A stretch of 7,019 bases of DNA. Source: Balneolaceae bacterium SMO_bin1. Lineage in GTDB: Bacteria; Bacteroidota; Rhodothermia; Balneolales; Balneolaceae. The stretch is from the NCBI GenBank assembly GCA_003123965.1, contig NNSL01000322.1, positions 1 through 7,019 on the forward strand. Direction: 5' to 3'. A program made the position numbers and the translations under genes. The number at the start of each line of letters is the position of its first letter. Within the stretch, counting starts at the first letter, position 1. Shown in pieces: positions 1 through 5,247 of this stretch. The notes below the pieces were generated by a model that saw nothing but the letters and a program-made list of their open reading frames with translations, had not been told where the DNA came from and searched no databases.

Positions 1-1167
1 CTTCGGCGTGGTGGTGTTCATGGCAATGGTGCCATCATCCGAGACCGAAAACGAACCGCCGCCATACGGCCGCCCGATGGACGTTCCGCCTACATCATCA
101 GCAACCAGCGTTGTGTTTCCAGACAGGTCAGTATGGCCAATTTTGGTATTGCCTTCATCGTCATACATAAAATAGAGCCCGTCACCTTGCTCATCCCACA
201 CTAGGTCCGAAATGTCACGATCAAGCTTAAGATTGATTTGCTCCTTGCCCGACCCGTCGGGATTCATTGTGTACAGATTGGCGATCTGGTACGTCTGCTT
301 TTTATCATCATAACCGAGATAAGCAATTGTATTTCCATCCGGAGATAACGCAGGGCCGTAATCGGGGCCGTCGCGGTCGGTCAGCGGGGTGATGGTGCCG
401 TCATCAATCGAAACGGAATAGACCTCCGAATTACGCCGATTATACGCCCATTCCTCATTTCTGTTGGCTGAAAAAATAAGATGCTCACCATCGGGCGTCC
501 ACACCGGTTTACTGTCGTGATGATAATCACCCGAGGTGATCTGCCGCGCTGTTCCACCCTCGGCCGGCACTACAAACAGGTGCGAAAATCCGGGCTCAAG
601 ATAGCCGGCGCCATCCGCCTCGTGTTTTAGTCGCGTAGTGACGCGCGGAGACTCAGCCCATTCTGCGCCTTCGGGCTTTTTCGGGGGATCCTTGACCAGC
701 ACCGGATTGGGCTCCGGCACATGCATGGAAAAAGCGAGATGCGTGCCATCAGGCGACCAGCTCATATCGCTGGGTGACCGTTCAAGCTGGGTGATGCGCG
801 CCATCCGGCCCGATTCAACCCAGTAGATATAAATTTCGCTGCCGTTACCTTCGGCCGAACTGGCAAACGCAATGCGGCTGCCGTCGGGCGACCAACGAGG
901 ATTCGATTCATTCCTATCTTGTGTGGTGAGCTTCATGTGCTCCGAGCCATCAGTATTAAGGATCCAAAGCCCGGAGGTTCGGCGGTCGGTCATCTTGTCC
1001 ATTCCGCGCCGTTGATAAACAATCTGGCTACCATTCGGCGAAATTTGCGGATCAGACGCCCACTCAAGGTCAAATACATCCATATCGGAAAACGGTTTTT
1101 CCTGGGCATGGGCAGACAGAGTTGTAACGAGAAAAAGCAGTGAACAGATAAGAAATTTACGGATCAT
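1..1167 (-). CDS. Secreted S9-family peptidase (acylaminoacyl-peptidase-like), N-terminal part; 3' end beyond window
   Basis: The reading frame stays open from an ATG at 1167 to the left edge, giving 389 residues. Residues 1-21 form a signal peptide: MIRK, a hydrophobic core, then a cleavage site after A-H-A, so the protein is exported, probably to the periplasm. The mature part begins with FSDMDVFDLEWASDPQISPNG, the usual opening of S9C-type peptidases. PD40-like beta-propeller motifs follow: SPNG (43-46), SPDG (93-96), SPDG (138-141), TPDG (224-227) and SPDG (275-278), each followed by a strand such as RIAFAS. RLKHEADGAGYL near 179-190 is also typical of the family. Members are usually about 650-700 residues, so the alpha/beta-hydrolase domain with the Ser-Asp-His triad should lie off the left edge; peptidase activity is therefore inferred, not seen. 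Another in-frame ATG at 1179 would add four residues, but 1167 gives the cleaner signal peptide. No Shine-Dalgarno sequence is visible. A TolB-like protein without a hydrolase domain is the main alternative. Confidence 0.85.
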   Translation of the reverse strand, partial: MIRKFLICSLLFLVTTLSAHAQEKPFSDMDVFDLEWASDPQISPNGSQIVYQRRGMDKMTDRRTSGLWILNTDGSEHMKLTTQDRNESNPRWSPDGSRIAFASSAEGNGSEIYIYWVESGRMARITQLERSPSDMSWSPDGTHLAFSMHVPEPNPVLVKDPPKKPEGAEWAESPRVTTRLKHEADGAGYLEPGFSHLFVVPAEGGTARQITSGDYHHDSKPVWTPDGEHLIFSANRNEEWAYNRRNSEVYSVSIDDGTITPLTDRDGPDYGPALSPDGNTIAYLGYDDKKQTYQIANLYTMNPDGSGKEQINLKLDRDISDLVWDEQGDGLYFMYDDEGNTKIGHTDLSGNTTLVADDVGGTSIGRPYGGGSFSVSDDGTIAMNTTTPK

Positions 1168-1347
1168 TGCATCAGGCATTCGTTGAAAATTTACATCATC
1201 TATTTACGCATCAAAGGGCACACTTTCCATTAAAAAACGTAACTATTACAATCACCTAGTTATAAATTTAGACGGTAGTTTGGGGCTATTTGCATCTTCA
1301 TCAACAAATGGCTAAATAAGAGAAATTTCAATTCAATCTTGGTTTAT

Positions 1348-1524
1348 ATGATGGGAGCATTCGGGGCCATAGAAATCATTATCGCTTTTCTTTTCTACTT
1401 TGTGCCAATTGTATTTATGGTTTGGATGATATATCGCTTTGTAACTGCACATGAAAGTATTGCGGAACACATGGCGGAAATCAAAACACTTATAAACAAG
1501 AACATCACATCTGATCAATCCTAA
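1348..1524 (+). CDS. Small single-pass membrane protein with YRFVTAHE motif (paralog A)
   Basis: This short gene encodes 58 residues from the ATG at 1348, or 57 from the adjacent ATG at 1351; a TTG at 1339 is a less likely start. About 25 hydrophobic residues (IEIIIAFLFYFVPIVFMVWM) form one membrane helix. It runs directly into YRFVTAHE and a polar helical tail with alternating acidic and basic residues, ending NKNITSDQS. The net charge pattern suggests that the tail is cytoplasmic. I do not recognise a named family. Strong support that it is real comes from the next gene, which encodes a protein of nearly the same length with the same YF-x-x-IVF-x-x-W-x-x-YRFVTAHE pattern, 18 bases downstream. 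The architecture (one helix plus a charged helical tail) superficially resembles PspB-type small membrane proteins, but no specific sequence match is claimed. It is divergent from the S9 peptidase gene. No Shine-Dalgarno sequence is visible. Confidence 0.72.
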   Translation: MMGAFGAIEIIIAFLFYFVPIVFMVWMIYRFVTAHESIAEHMAEIKTLINKNITSDQS

Positions 1525-1542
1525 CCTTTAAGCAAGTTTCAA

Positions 1543-1722
1543 ATGGGACCTTATTTTTTCAGCGGCGTTTGGTTCATCATAATGAGCATACTCTACTTTG
1601 CAGTAATTGTCTTTCTAATCTGGCTGGTATATCGCTTTGTAACCGCTCATGAGCGCATGGCCGACGGGCTTGAGGATATCGCTCGCAATTTGAGAAATCG
1701 CAACGAAGACAAGCGCTTGTAA
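1543..1722 (+). CDS. Small single-pass membrane protein with YRFVTAHE motif (paralog B)
   Basis: This gene encodes 59 residues, from ATG at 1543 to TAA at 1720-1722, and is small enough to be missed by a 60-residue cutoff. The N-terminus (MGPYFFSGVWFIIMSI) continues as a membrane helix through LYFAVIVFLIWLV. YRFVTAHE follows at residues 30-37, then a charged tail (ERMADGLEDIARNLRNRN) likely to form an amphipathic helix. Aligned without gaps on the upstream gene, it shares YF, IVF, W, the whole YRFVTAHE block and the A at +3 after it. The matching DNA is also similar (TATCGCTTTGTAAC is identical in both). The two are therefore tandem duplicates that have diverged mainly in the N-terminus and tail, which suggests a hetero-oligomeric or alternative pair (inference). 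The 18-base gap implies cotranscription. Function is unknown. The cold-shock gene starts 124 bases downstream, far enough for its own promoter. Confidence 0.72.
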   Translation: MGPYFFSGVWFIIMSILYFAVIVFLIWLVYRFVTAHERMADGLEDIARNLRNRNEDKRL

Positions 1723-1746
1723 ACTTTTATTTCCATTTCTTGCGGA

Positions 1747-1774
1747 TTGCTGTATATTGAAATTCAATTATAAT
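1747..1774 (+). promoter_or_regulatory. Candidate promoter for the cold-shock gene
   Basis: TTGCTG (1747-1752) and TATAAT (1769-1774) are separated by 16 bases, close to a generic sigma-70 promoter, in the gap before the cold-shock gene. Transcription would begin near 1780 and give a leader of about 65 bases. If the host uses the Bacteroidota-type sigma factor (TTG / TAnnTTTG), this match may be fortuitous. No TAnnTTTG element was found in this gap. Confidence 0.3.
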
Positions 1775-1790
1775 TACACCTGCGTGTAAT
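1773..1790. repeat. Perfect 7-bp inverted repeat in the cold-shock gene leader
   Basis: ATTACAC (1773-1779) and GTGTAAT (1784-1790) are separated by CTGC, an exact dyad of 18 bases. ATTACAC occurs once more at 1831-1837, ten bases before the cold-shock start codon. The dyad overlaps the 3' end of the candidate -10 hexamer, so it could be an operator. If transcription starts further upstream, it could instead be an RNA hairpin whose right arm may pair with either copy of ATTACAC. No U-tract follows, so it is not an intrinsic terminator for the upstream small genes. Confidence 0.5.
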
Positions 1791-1846
1791 CAGCTATGCA
1801 ACATGGTGGCTCCTTATGTGCGGTTTCAATATTACACAATTCTATT

Positions 1847-2053
1847 ATGCAATACGGTAAAATTAAGTGGTTTGATACGGAGAAAGGTTTTGGATTCATC
1901 AAACCTGACGAAGGCGGAAAGGATATTTTCGTTCACAGAAATAACATCGAGAACCTCGGCTACAATGAAGGTCTTGAAGATGACGACGAAGTCGAATTTG
2001 ATGTAGAAGAAACACCAAAAGGACTTAGTGCAATTGACGTGCGCCGCGTCTAA
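1847..2053 (+). CDS. Cold-shock protein (CspA family, single CSD)
   Basis: The 68-residue product is one cold-shock domain, an OB-fold that binds single-stranded RNA and DNA; family members act as cytoplasmic RNA chaperones and transcription antiterminators. The N-terminus GKIKWFD (4-10), RNP1 KGFGFI (13-18) and RNP2 DIFVH (26-30) are intact, including the aromatic residues W8, F15, F17, F28 and H30. The C-terminal half is unusually acidic (GLEDDDEVEFDVEE) before PKGLSAIDVRRV. R31-N-N replaces the more common FSAI-type segment after RNP2. The frame extends upstream to an ATG at 1796, but the 17 extra residues have no family resemblance, and MQYGKIKWFD is the normal csp start, so 1847 is chosen. 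The gene ends at a strong terminator and converges on dnaJ. Whether it is cold-induced cannot be told from sequence; many csp genes of this type are constitutive. Confidence 0.95.
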   Translation: MQYGKIKWFDTEKGFGFIKPDEGGKDIFVHRNNIENLGYNEGLEDDDEVEFDVEETPKGLSAIDVRRV

Positions 2054-2081
2054 TTCATGCTAACATATTTCTAATAGCAAA

Positions 2082-2107
2082 GCCCGGACAAAATCCGGGC
2101 TTTTTTT
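2082..2107. terminator. Rho-independent terminator shared by csp and grpE-dnaJ
   Basis: GCCCGGA (2082-2088), a five-base loop CAAAA, and TCCGGGC (2094-2100) form a perfect 7-bp GC-rich stem, followed by seven T (2101-2107). It lies 28 bases after the csp stop. The stem is flanked by AAA on the left, so the opposite strand reads hairpin-TTT and then mixed bases. It can plausibly also stop transcripts leaving dnaJ, whose stop codon is 24 bases away. Termination should be stronger in the csp direction. Confidence 0.92.
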
Positions 2108-2131
2108 ATTGCCGCATATGCTATTCGAGCA

Positions 2132-3289
2132 TTAACTGAACACATCTTTAATTTTTGAGAAGAATCCTTTGCCGGAATCGTGCTTATTTTCGGCGGCAAA
2201 GTTATCATTTCCGCGAAGCGCTTCAATATGTTTGCGCTCCTCGCTGCTCAGGTCTTTAGGCATAAATACATTCACTCGAATATATTGGTCGCCCACCCCA
2301 GAGTTGTTCAGTCCTTCAATACCTTTGCCTTGCATGCGCAGCAATTTACCCGGCTGGGTGCCTTCATCAACTTTCACTTTGGCTTTCCCTTTCAGCGTGG
2401 GCACTTCTACCTGCGTACCTAATATGGCGTCAGGTACGCTCAGCACCAAGTCGTAGTAAATATCGTTTCCGTCACGCTCAAATTTATCGTGTTCTTTTTC
2501 TTCAATCACCACGACCAGCGCACCGGCTTCTCCGCCGCGTTTCCCGGCATTGCCACGATTACGCAGCGTAATGTAATTCCCGTTTGAAACGCCCGAAGGA
2601 ATTCGCACTTTTACCGTTTCTTCGCCTTTGTAGCGCCCTTCGCCGTGGCATTTCGAACATTTATTTCTGATAATGCGTCCATCGCCCTCGCATTCGGGAC
2701 ACGTTTGTACGTTCACCATTTGCCCCAGCATGGTTTTTCGCACTTGGCGCACTTCGCCCATGCCATTACATGTGCTGCAAGTTTCAAAATCGTTTTCTGT
2801 TTCCGCGCCGGTGCCATTGCATTCTTCGCAGGTGATCTGCTTCTTTACTTTCAGCTTTTTCTCGGTACCGAAAGCAATTTCTTTAAGGTTTAGCTTAACG
2901 CGGATTTTCAGATCGGAACCAGGCTGACCGGGTGATCGCCGGCGACGCGATCGTCCGCCGCCTCCGCCAAACATGTCGCCAAGATCCTGTCCAAATATTT
3001 CACTGAACCGGCTGAATATATCCTCAAAACCGGCATCACCGCCGCCGAATCCACGGGCTCCACCATTTACCCCCTGGTGTCCGAATTGATCATACCGCTG
3101 CCGTTTTTGTTCGTCGCGCAGTACTTCGTACGCTTCCGAAGCTTCTTTAAACTTCTCCTCCGCTTCGGGGTTTTCCTCGTTACGGTCGGGGTGAAACTTC
3201 ATGGCCTTTTTACGATAGGCCTTTTTTATTTCTTCTTGGCTGGCATCTTTGCTGACGCCTAAAACTTCGTAGTAATCGCGTTGAGCCAT
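2132..3289 (-). CDS. dnaJ: Chaperone protein DnaJ (Hsp40, type I)
   Basis: DnaJ is the cytoplasmic co-chaperone that delivers unfolded proteins to DnaK and stimulates its ATPase. All type I domains are present in 385 residues, the usual length. The J-domain spans about 5-70 with HPD at 33-35. The Gly/Phe-rich linker (about 70-125) contains EDIF and GDMFGG, with an arginine run at 115-118. Four zinc motifs follow, CEECNGTG (C154/C157), CSTCNGMG (C171/C174), CPECEGDG (C197/C200) and CSKCHGEG (C211/C214), enough for both zinc sites. The substrate-binding C-terminal domains carry the expected VRIPSGV and [14 protein letters not shown] motifs. The tail [13 protein letters not shown] resembles Bacteroidota DnaJ ends. 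The gene starts 14 bases after the grpE stop, so the two form an operon; dnaK is not in the window. Nothing is missing or broken. Confidence 0.98.
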   Translation of the reverse strand: MAQRDYYEVLGVSKDASQEEIKKAYRKKAMKFHPDRNEENPEAEEKFKEASEAYEVLRDEQKRQRYDQFGHQGVNGGARGFGGGDAGFEDIFSRFSEIFGQDLGDMFGGGGGRSRRRRSPGQPGSDLKIRVKLNLKEIAFGTEKKLKVKKQITCEECNGTGAETENDFETCSTCNGMGEVRQVRKTMLGQMVNVQTCPECEGDGRIIRNKCSKCHGEGRYKGEETVKVRIPSGVSNGNYITLRNRGNAGKRGGEAGALVVVIEEKEHDKFERDGNDIYYDLVLSVPDAILGTQVEVPTLKGKAKVKVDEGTQPGKLLRMQGKGIEGLNNSGVGDQYIRVNVFMPKDLSSEERKHIEALRGNDNFAAENKHDSGKGFFSKIKDVFS

Positions 3290-3303
3290 GCTAAAAAACT
3301 TCT

Positions 3304-3909
3304 TTATTCGCTTACAATAACCTTTGCGTGGCGAATGGTTCGATCTCCAATTTTATATCCGTTTTCAACAACCTTCAGTACCATGTCGCTTTCAATGGAA
3401 TCATCTTCCGGTTTTTGACGCATCAGTGCATCGTGGTAATCAACATTAAATGGTACGCCCTCTTCATCAATTCGCTCCACACCATGCTTGTTAAGCACTT
3501 CATCGAACTTGCTGGCGACCAAGGTGACGCCTTCAAGAAATGTTTGATTTACGTCCAGCTCTTCAGAGGCCTCGAGCGTGCGCGTGAGATCATCACTGAT
3601 GCTCAGAAAATCTTCGAGTGCATTGGCTTTGGCAGTATCGTAAATCTGCGACCGTTCACGCTTTACGCGCTTGCGATAATTTTCAAGTTCGGCCGCCTTA
3701 CGCAGGTGGGCATCTTTGGCCTCCTCCACCTCATCCTGCAGTTTTTCAATTAAAGCATCTCGTTCTTTTAAAATTGCTCGTAATTCTTCGGCATCAGCAT
3801 CTGCATAAGGCGTTTCTTCGCCATTTTCATGAAGCTCTTCATTCTGCTGCTGTTTTTTTGCCTCCTGCTCAGATGCTTTTGCTTCTGAGTTCTTTTCTGA
3901 TTCACTCAT
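3304..3909 (-). CDS. grpE: Nucleotide exchange factor GrpE
   Basis: GrpE is a cytoplasmic dimer that opens DnaK to release ADP. The 201-residue product has an acidic, glutamine-rich, probably disordered N-terminus (about 1-38). A long coiled coil follows (about 39-95, through [18 protein letters not shown]), and then the C-terminal beta domain carrying the GrpE signature: [10 protein letters not shown], then [24 protein letters not shown] at the very end. The frame extends to another ATG at 3939, adding ten residues (MKFKRILQEY) that are basic and unlike GrpE N-termini, so [10 protein letters not shown] at 3909 is preferred. A weak dyad ATTCT-TGG-AGAAT (3912-3924) abuts this start codon. The gene is followed by dnaJ after 14 bases. 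No hrcA gene precedes it and no CIRCE element (TTAGCACTC...GAGTGCTAA) is visible, so HrcA control is not supported here. The histidine in TIRHAKV replaces the more common proline. Confidence 0.97.
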   Translation of the reverse strand: MSESEKNSEAKASEQEAKKQQQNEELHENGEETPYADADAEELRAILKERDALIEKLQDEVEEAKDAHLRKAAELENYRKRVKRERSQIYDTAKANALEDFLSISDDLTRTLEASEELDVNQTFLEGVTLVASKFDEVLNKHGVERIDEEGVPFNVDYHDALMRQKPEDDSIESDMVLKVVENGYKIGDRTIRHAKVIVSE

Positions 3910-3978
3910 ATATTCTTGGAGAATTCGTTTAAATTTCAATCTGTTGATTTCTTAGTTAGGTGAAAAATGCAAATAACA

Positions 3979-4031
3979 TGCCAGATGGCAGATATGGGCT
4001 ATTAACCGCCAAAATTTCGGACTATCTGGCG
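3979..4031. repeat. Cluster of short dyads between the VOC gene and grpE
   Basis: Several inverted repeats share arms in the 151-base gap. TGCCA-GA-TGGCA spans 3979-3990. GCCAGAT (3980-3986) pairs with ATCTGGC (4024-4030). CGCCA (4007-4011) pairs with TGGCG (4027-4031). The pairings exclude one another. No U-run follows on the minus strand, so this is not a clear terminator for the upstream gene. It lies where a grpE promoter and regulatory region would be expected, 70-120 bases before the grpE start, but matches no operator I recognise. Confidence 0.4.
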
Positions 4032-4060
4032 TACTAGTTCAAACAGGAAATTATGACCGC

Positions 4061-4453
4061 CTATTCGTCGCCTTCGTCATACAAAATTTCTATCATATTC
4101 CCGTCGGGGTCAGAAATAAAAAGAAAGCGGCCCCGCTTGCGATTGGCCGGTCCGCTCATGATGGTAATTTCCTGCTCGCGAAAGTATTTGGCCAGTTCAT
4201 CCACCCTTTCAGCCGATTCCACGTAAAATCCAAAATGATCTACCCGATAGTCGCGCGATTGGGGGTCATAGCTCGTTTCAGCTTCAACCAGCACCAGCGT
4301 ATCTTCATCGCCAACCTGGTACACCGCCATGCTCTGCCCCATTTTTCGCAACAGTTCAAATCCGAGCACTTCGCCATAAAATTCTTCTGCTCTGGAAATA
4401 TCATTCACCCGAATAGTAATGTGATTTAGACCGGAAGGATTAAATTCTGCCAT
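4061..4453 (-). CDS. VOC superfamily metalloprotein (glyoxalase / FosA-like fold)
   Basis: The product has 130 residues in two beta-alpha-beta-beta-beta modules, the standard single-chain length of vicinal oxygen chelate proteins. Module one starts LNHITIRVNDISRAEEFYGEVLGF and module two starts VDHFGFYVESAERVDELAKYF. It ends with FISDPDGNMIEIL, a hallmark of the family. Predicted metal ligands are H11, H73 and E122, with E57 (TLVLVEAE) in the position of a fourth ligand, so a divalent metal site like that of glyoxalase I or FosA is likely. The substrate cannot be deduced: lactoylglutathione lyase, a thiol transferase (fosfomycin-type) or a dioxygenase-like role are all possible. R68-D69-Y70-R71 before module two and the RKRGR segment (105-109) could help bind an acidic substrate (inference). 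It lies upstream of grpE on the same strand, 151 bases apart, and is divergent from rsmI. No signal peptide is present, so it is cytoplasmic. Confidence 0.9.
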   Translation of the reverse strand: MAEFNPSGLNHITIRVNDISRAEEFYGEVLGFELLRKMGQSMAVYQVGDEDTLVLVEAETSYDPQSRDYRVDHFGFYVESAERVDELAKYFREQEITIMSGPANRKRGRFLFISDPDGNMIEILYDEGDE

Positions 4454-4563
4454 ATGCTTTGAATATTAAATTGAAATATTTGTTCGTTTATTTTGCAAAC
4501 AGAAGCTGAAAATAAGTGTTTTAGCTGTTATCTTCATCTGTTAATTCAAAAATCAACTTTGCT

Positions 4564-5247
4564 TTGGCTACACTCTTCCTGGTTGCAACGCCCATAGGAA
4601 ATTTGGACGATTTTTCGCCCCGCGCCGTCGAGGTTCTACAATCGGTAGCGCAGGTGGGCTGCGAAGATACGCGTACATCGGCGCACCTGCTGAACCACTA
4701 CAATATTGATGCACAGACCTTCTCCTTTCACCAGCACAATGAACATCAAAAAGTGGATCACGTAATTAATCTGCTTGATGCCCTGCAGGATGTGGCCCTC
4801 ATTTCCGATGCGGGCATGCCGGGCATTGCTGATCCCGGCTTTTTAGCCGCGCGTCGTGCCCACCAGGCCGGACATCAGGTGTGTGTTATTCCCGGCCCCG
4901 ATGCAGCCACTACAGCACTGGCAGCCAGCGGTCTGCCGTGCGACAAGTACGTTTTTGAGGGCTTTCTTCCGGCCAAGAAAGGGCGACAAAAACAGCTAAA
5001 ACAACTGGTTGATGAGGAGCGAACCATCATTTTATATGAAAGTCCGCACCGGCTACTAAAACTGCTTGATGAGCTAAAAAATTATATGGGTGATCAGCGA
5101 TTTGTTGCCGTGGCACGCGAGCTTACCAAAAAGTTTGAGGAAATTGTTCGTGGACCGCTCTTCGAGGTGGCAGCCAATTTTGAGCGACGGGATTCTATTA
5201 AAGGCGAAATTGTGGTGATTATCGCCCCGCAAAATTACAGCGAATGA
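4564..5247 (+). CDS. rsmI: 16S rRNA (cytidine(1402)-2'-O)-methyltransferase RsmI
   Basis: RsmI uses S-adenosylmethionine to methylate the ribose of C1402 in the decoding centre of the 30S subunit. The tetrapyrrole-methylase fold motifs are all present: LVATPIGNL (6-14), CEDTR (33-37), SDAGMPGIADPG (81-92), IPGPDA (109-114), FEGFLPAKKGRQKQL (131-145), ILYESPHRL (156-164), ARELTKKFEE (184-193) and a final GEIVVII. At 227 residues it lacks the C-terminal extension of the 286-residue E. coli protein, as many homologues do. No ATG is in frame between the TAG at 4522-4524 and the conserved N-terminus, so translation most likely starts at TTG 4564, giving M-A-T-L-F-L-V. No Shine-Dalgarno sequence is visible. 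The stop codon overlaps the lnt start (ATGA), indicating translational coupling. Confidence 0.95.
   Translation: MATLFLVATPIGNLDDFSPRAVEVLQSVAQVGCEDTRTSAHLLNHYNIDAQTFSFHQHNEHQKVDHVINLLDALQDVALISDAGMPGIADPGFLAARRAHQAGHQVCVIPGPDAATTALAASGLPCDKYVFEGFLPAKKGRQKQLKQLVDEERTIILYESPHRLLKLLDELKNYMGDQRFVAVARELTKKFEEIVRGPLFEVAANFERRDSIKGEIVVIIAPQNYSE

Noticed and set aside
638..1143. Plus-strand open frames at 638-826 and 919-1143
   Set aside because: They lie opposite the S9 peptidase, whose minus-strand frame is continuous and has clear family motifs; their translations show no domain.
1168..1347. Possible promoters or regulatory repeats between the S9 peptidase and the small membrane genes
   Set aside because: The AT-rich gap must hold divergent promoters, but only weak matches and 5-base repeats (ATTTG/CAAAT) were found, no better than chance.
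1333..1518. Minus-strand 61-codon frame over paralog A
   Set aside because: Paralog A on the plus strand has a homologous neighbour and a membrane helix; the minus frame has no comparable support.
2169..3932. Plus-strand frames of 61-141 codons opposite dnaJ and grpE
   Set aside because: They are antisense shadows of two highly conserved chaperone genes and have low-complexity or composition-driven translations.
4454..4563. Possible Bacteroidota-type promoter (TATTTTG, TATTTG) between the VOC gene and rsmI
   Set aside because: The spacing inside the -7 element is wrong (consensus TAnnTTTG) and no well-placed TTG accompanies it in this AT-rich gap.
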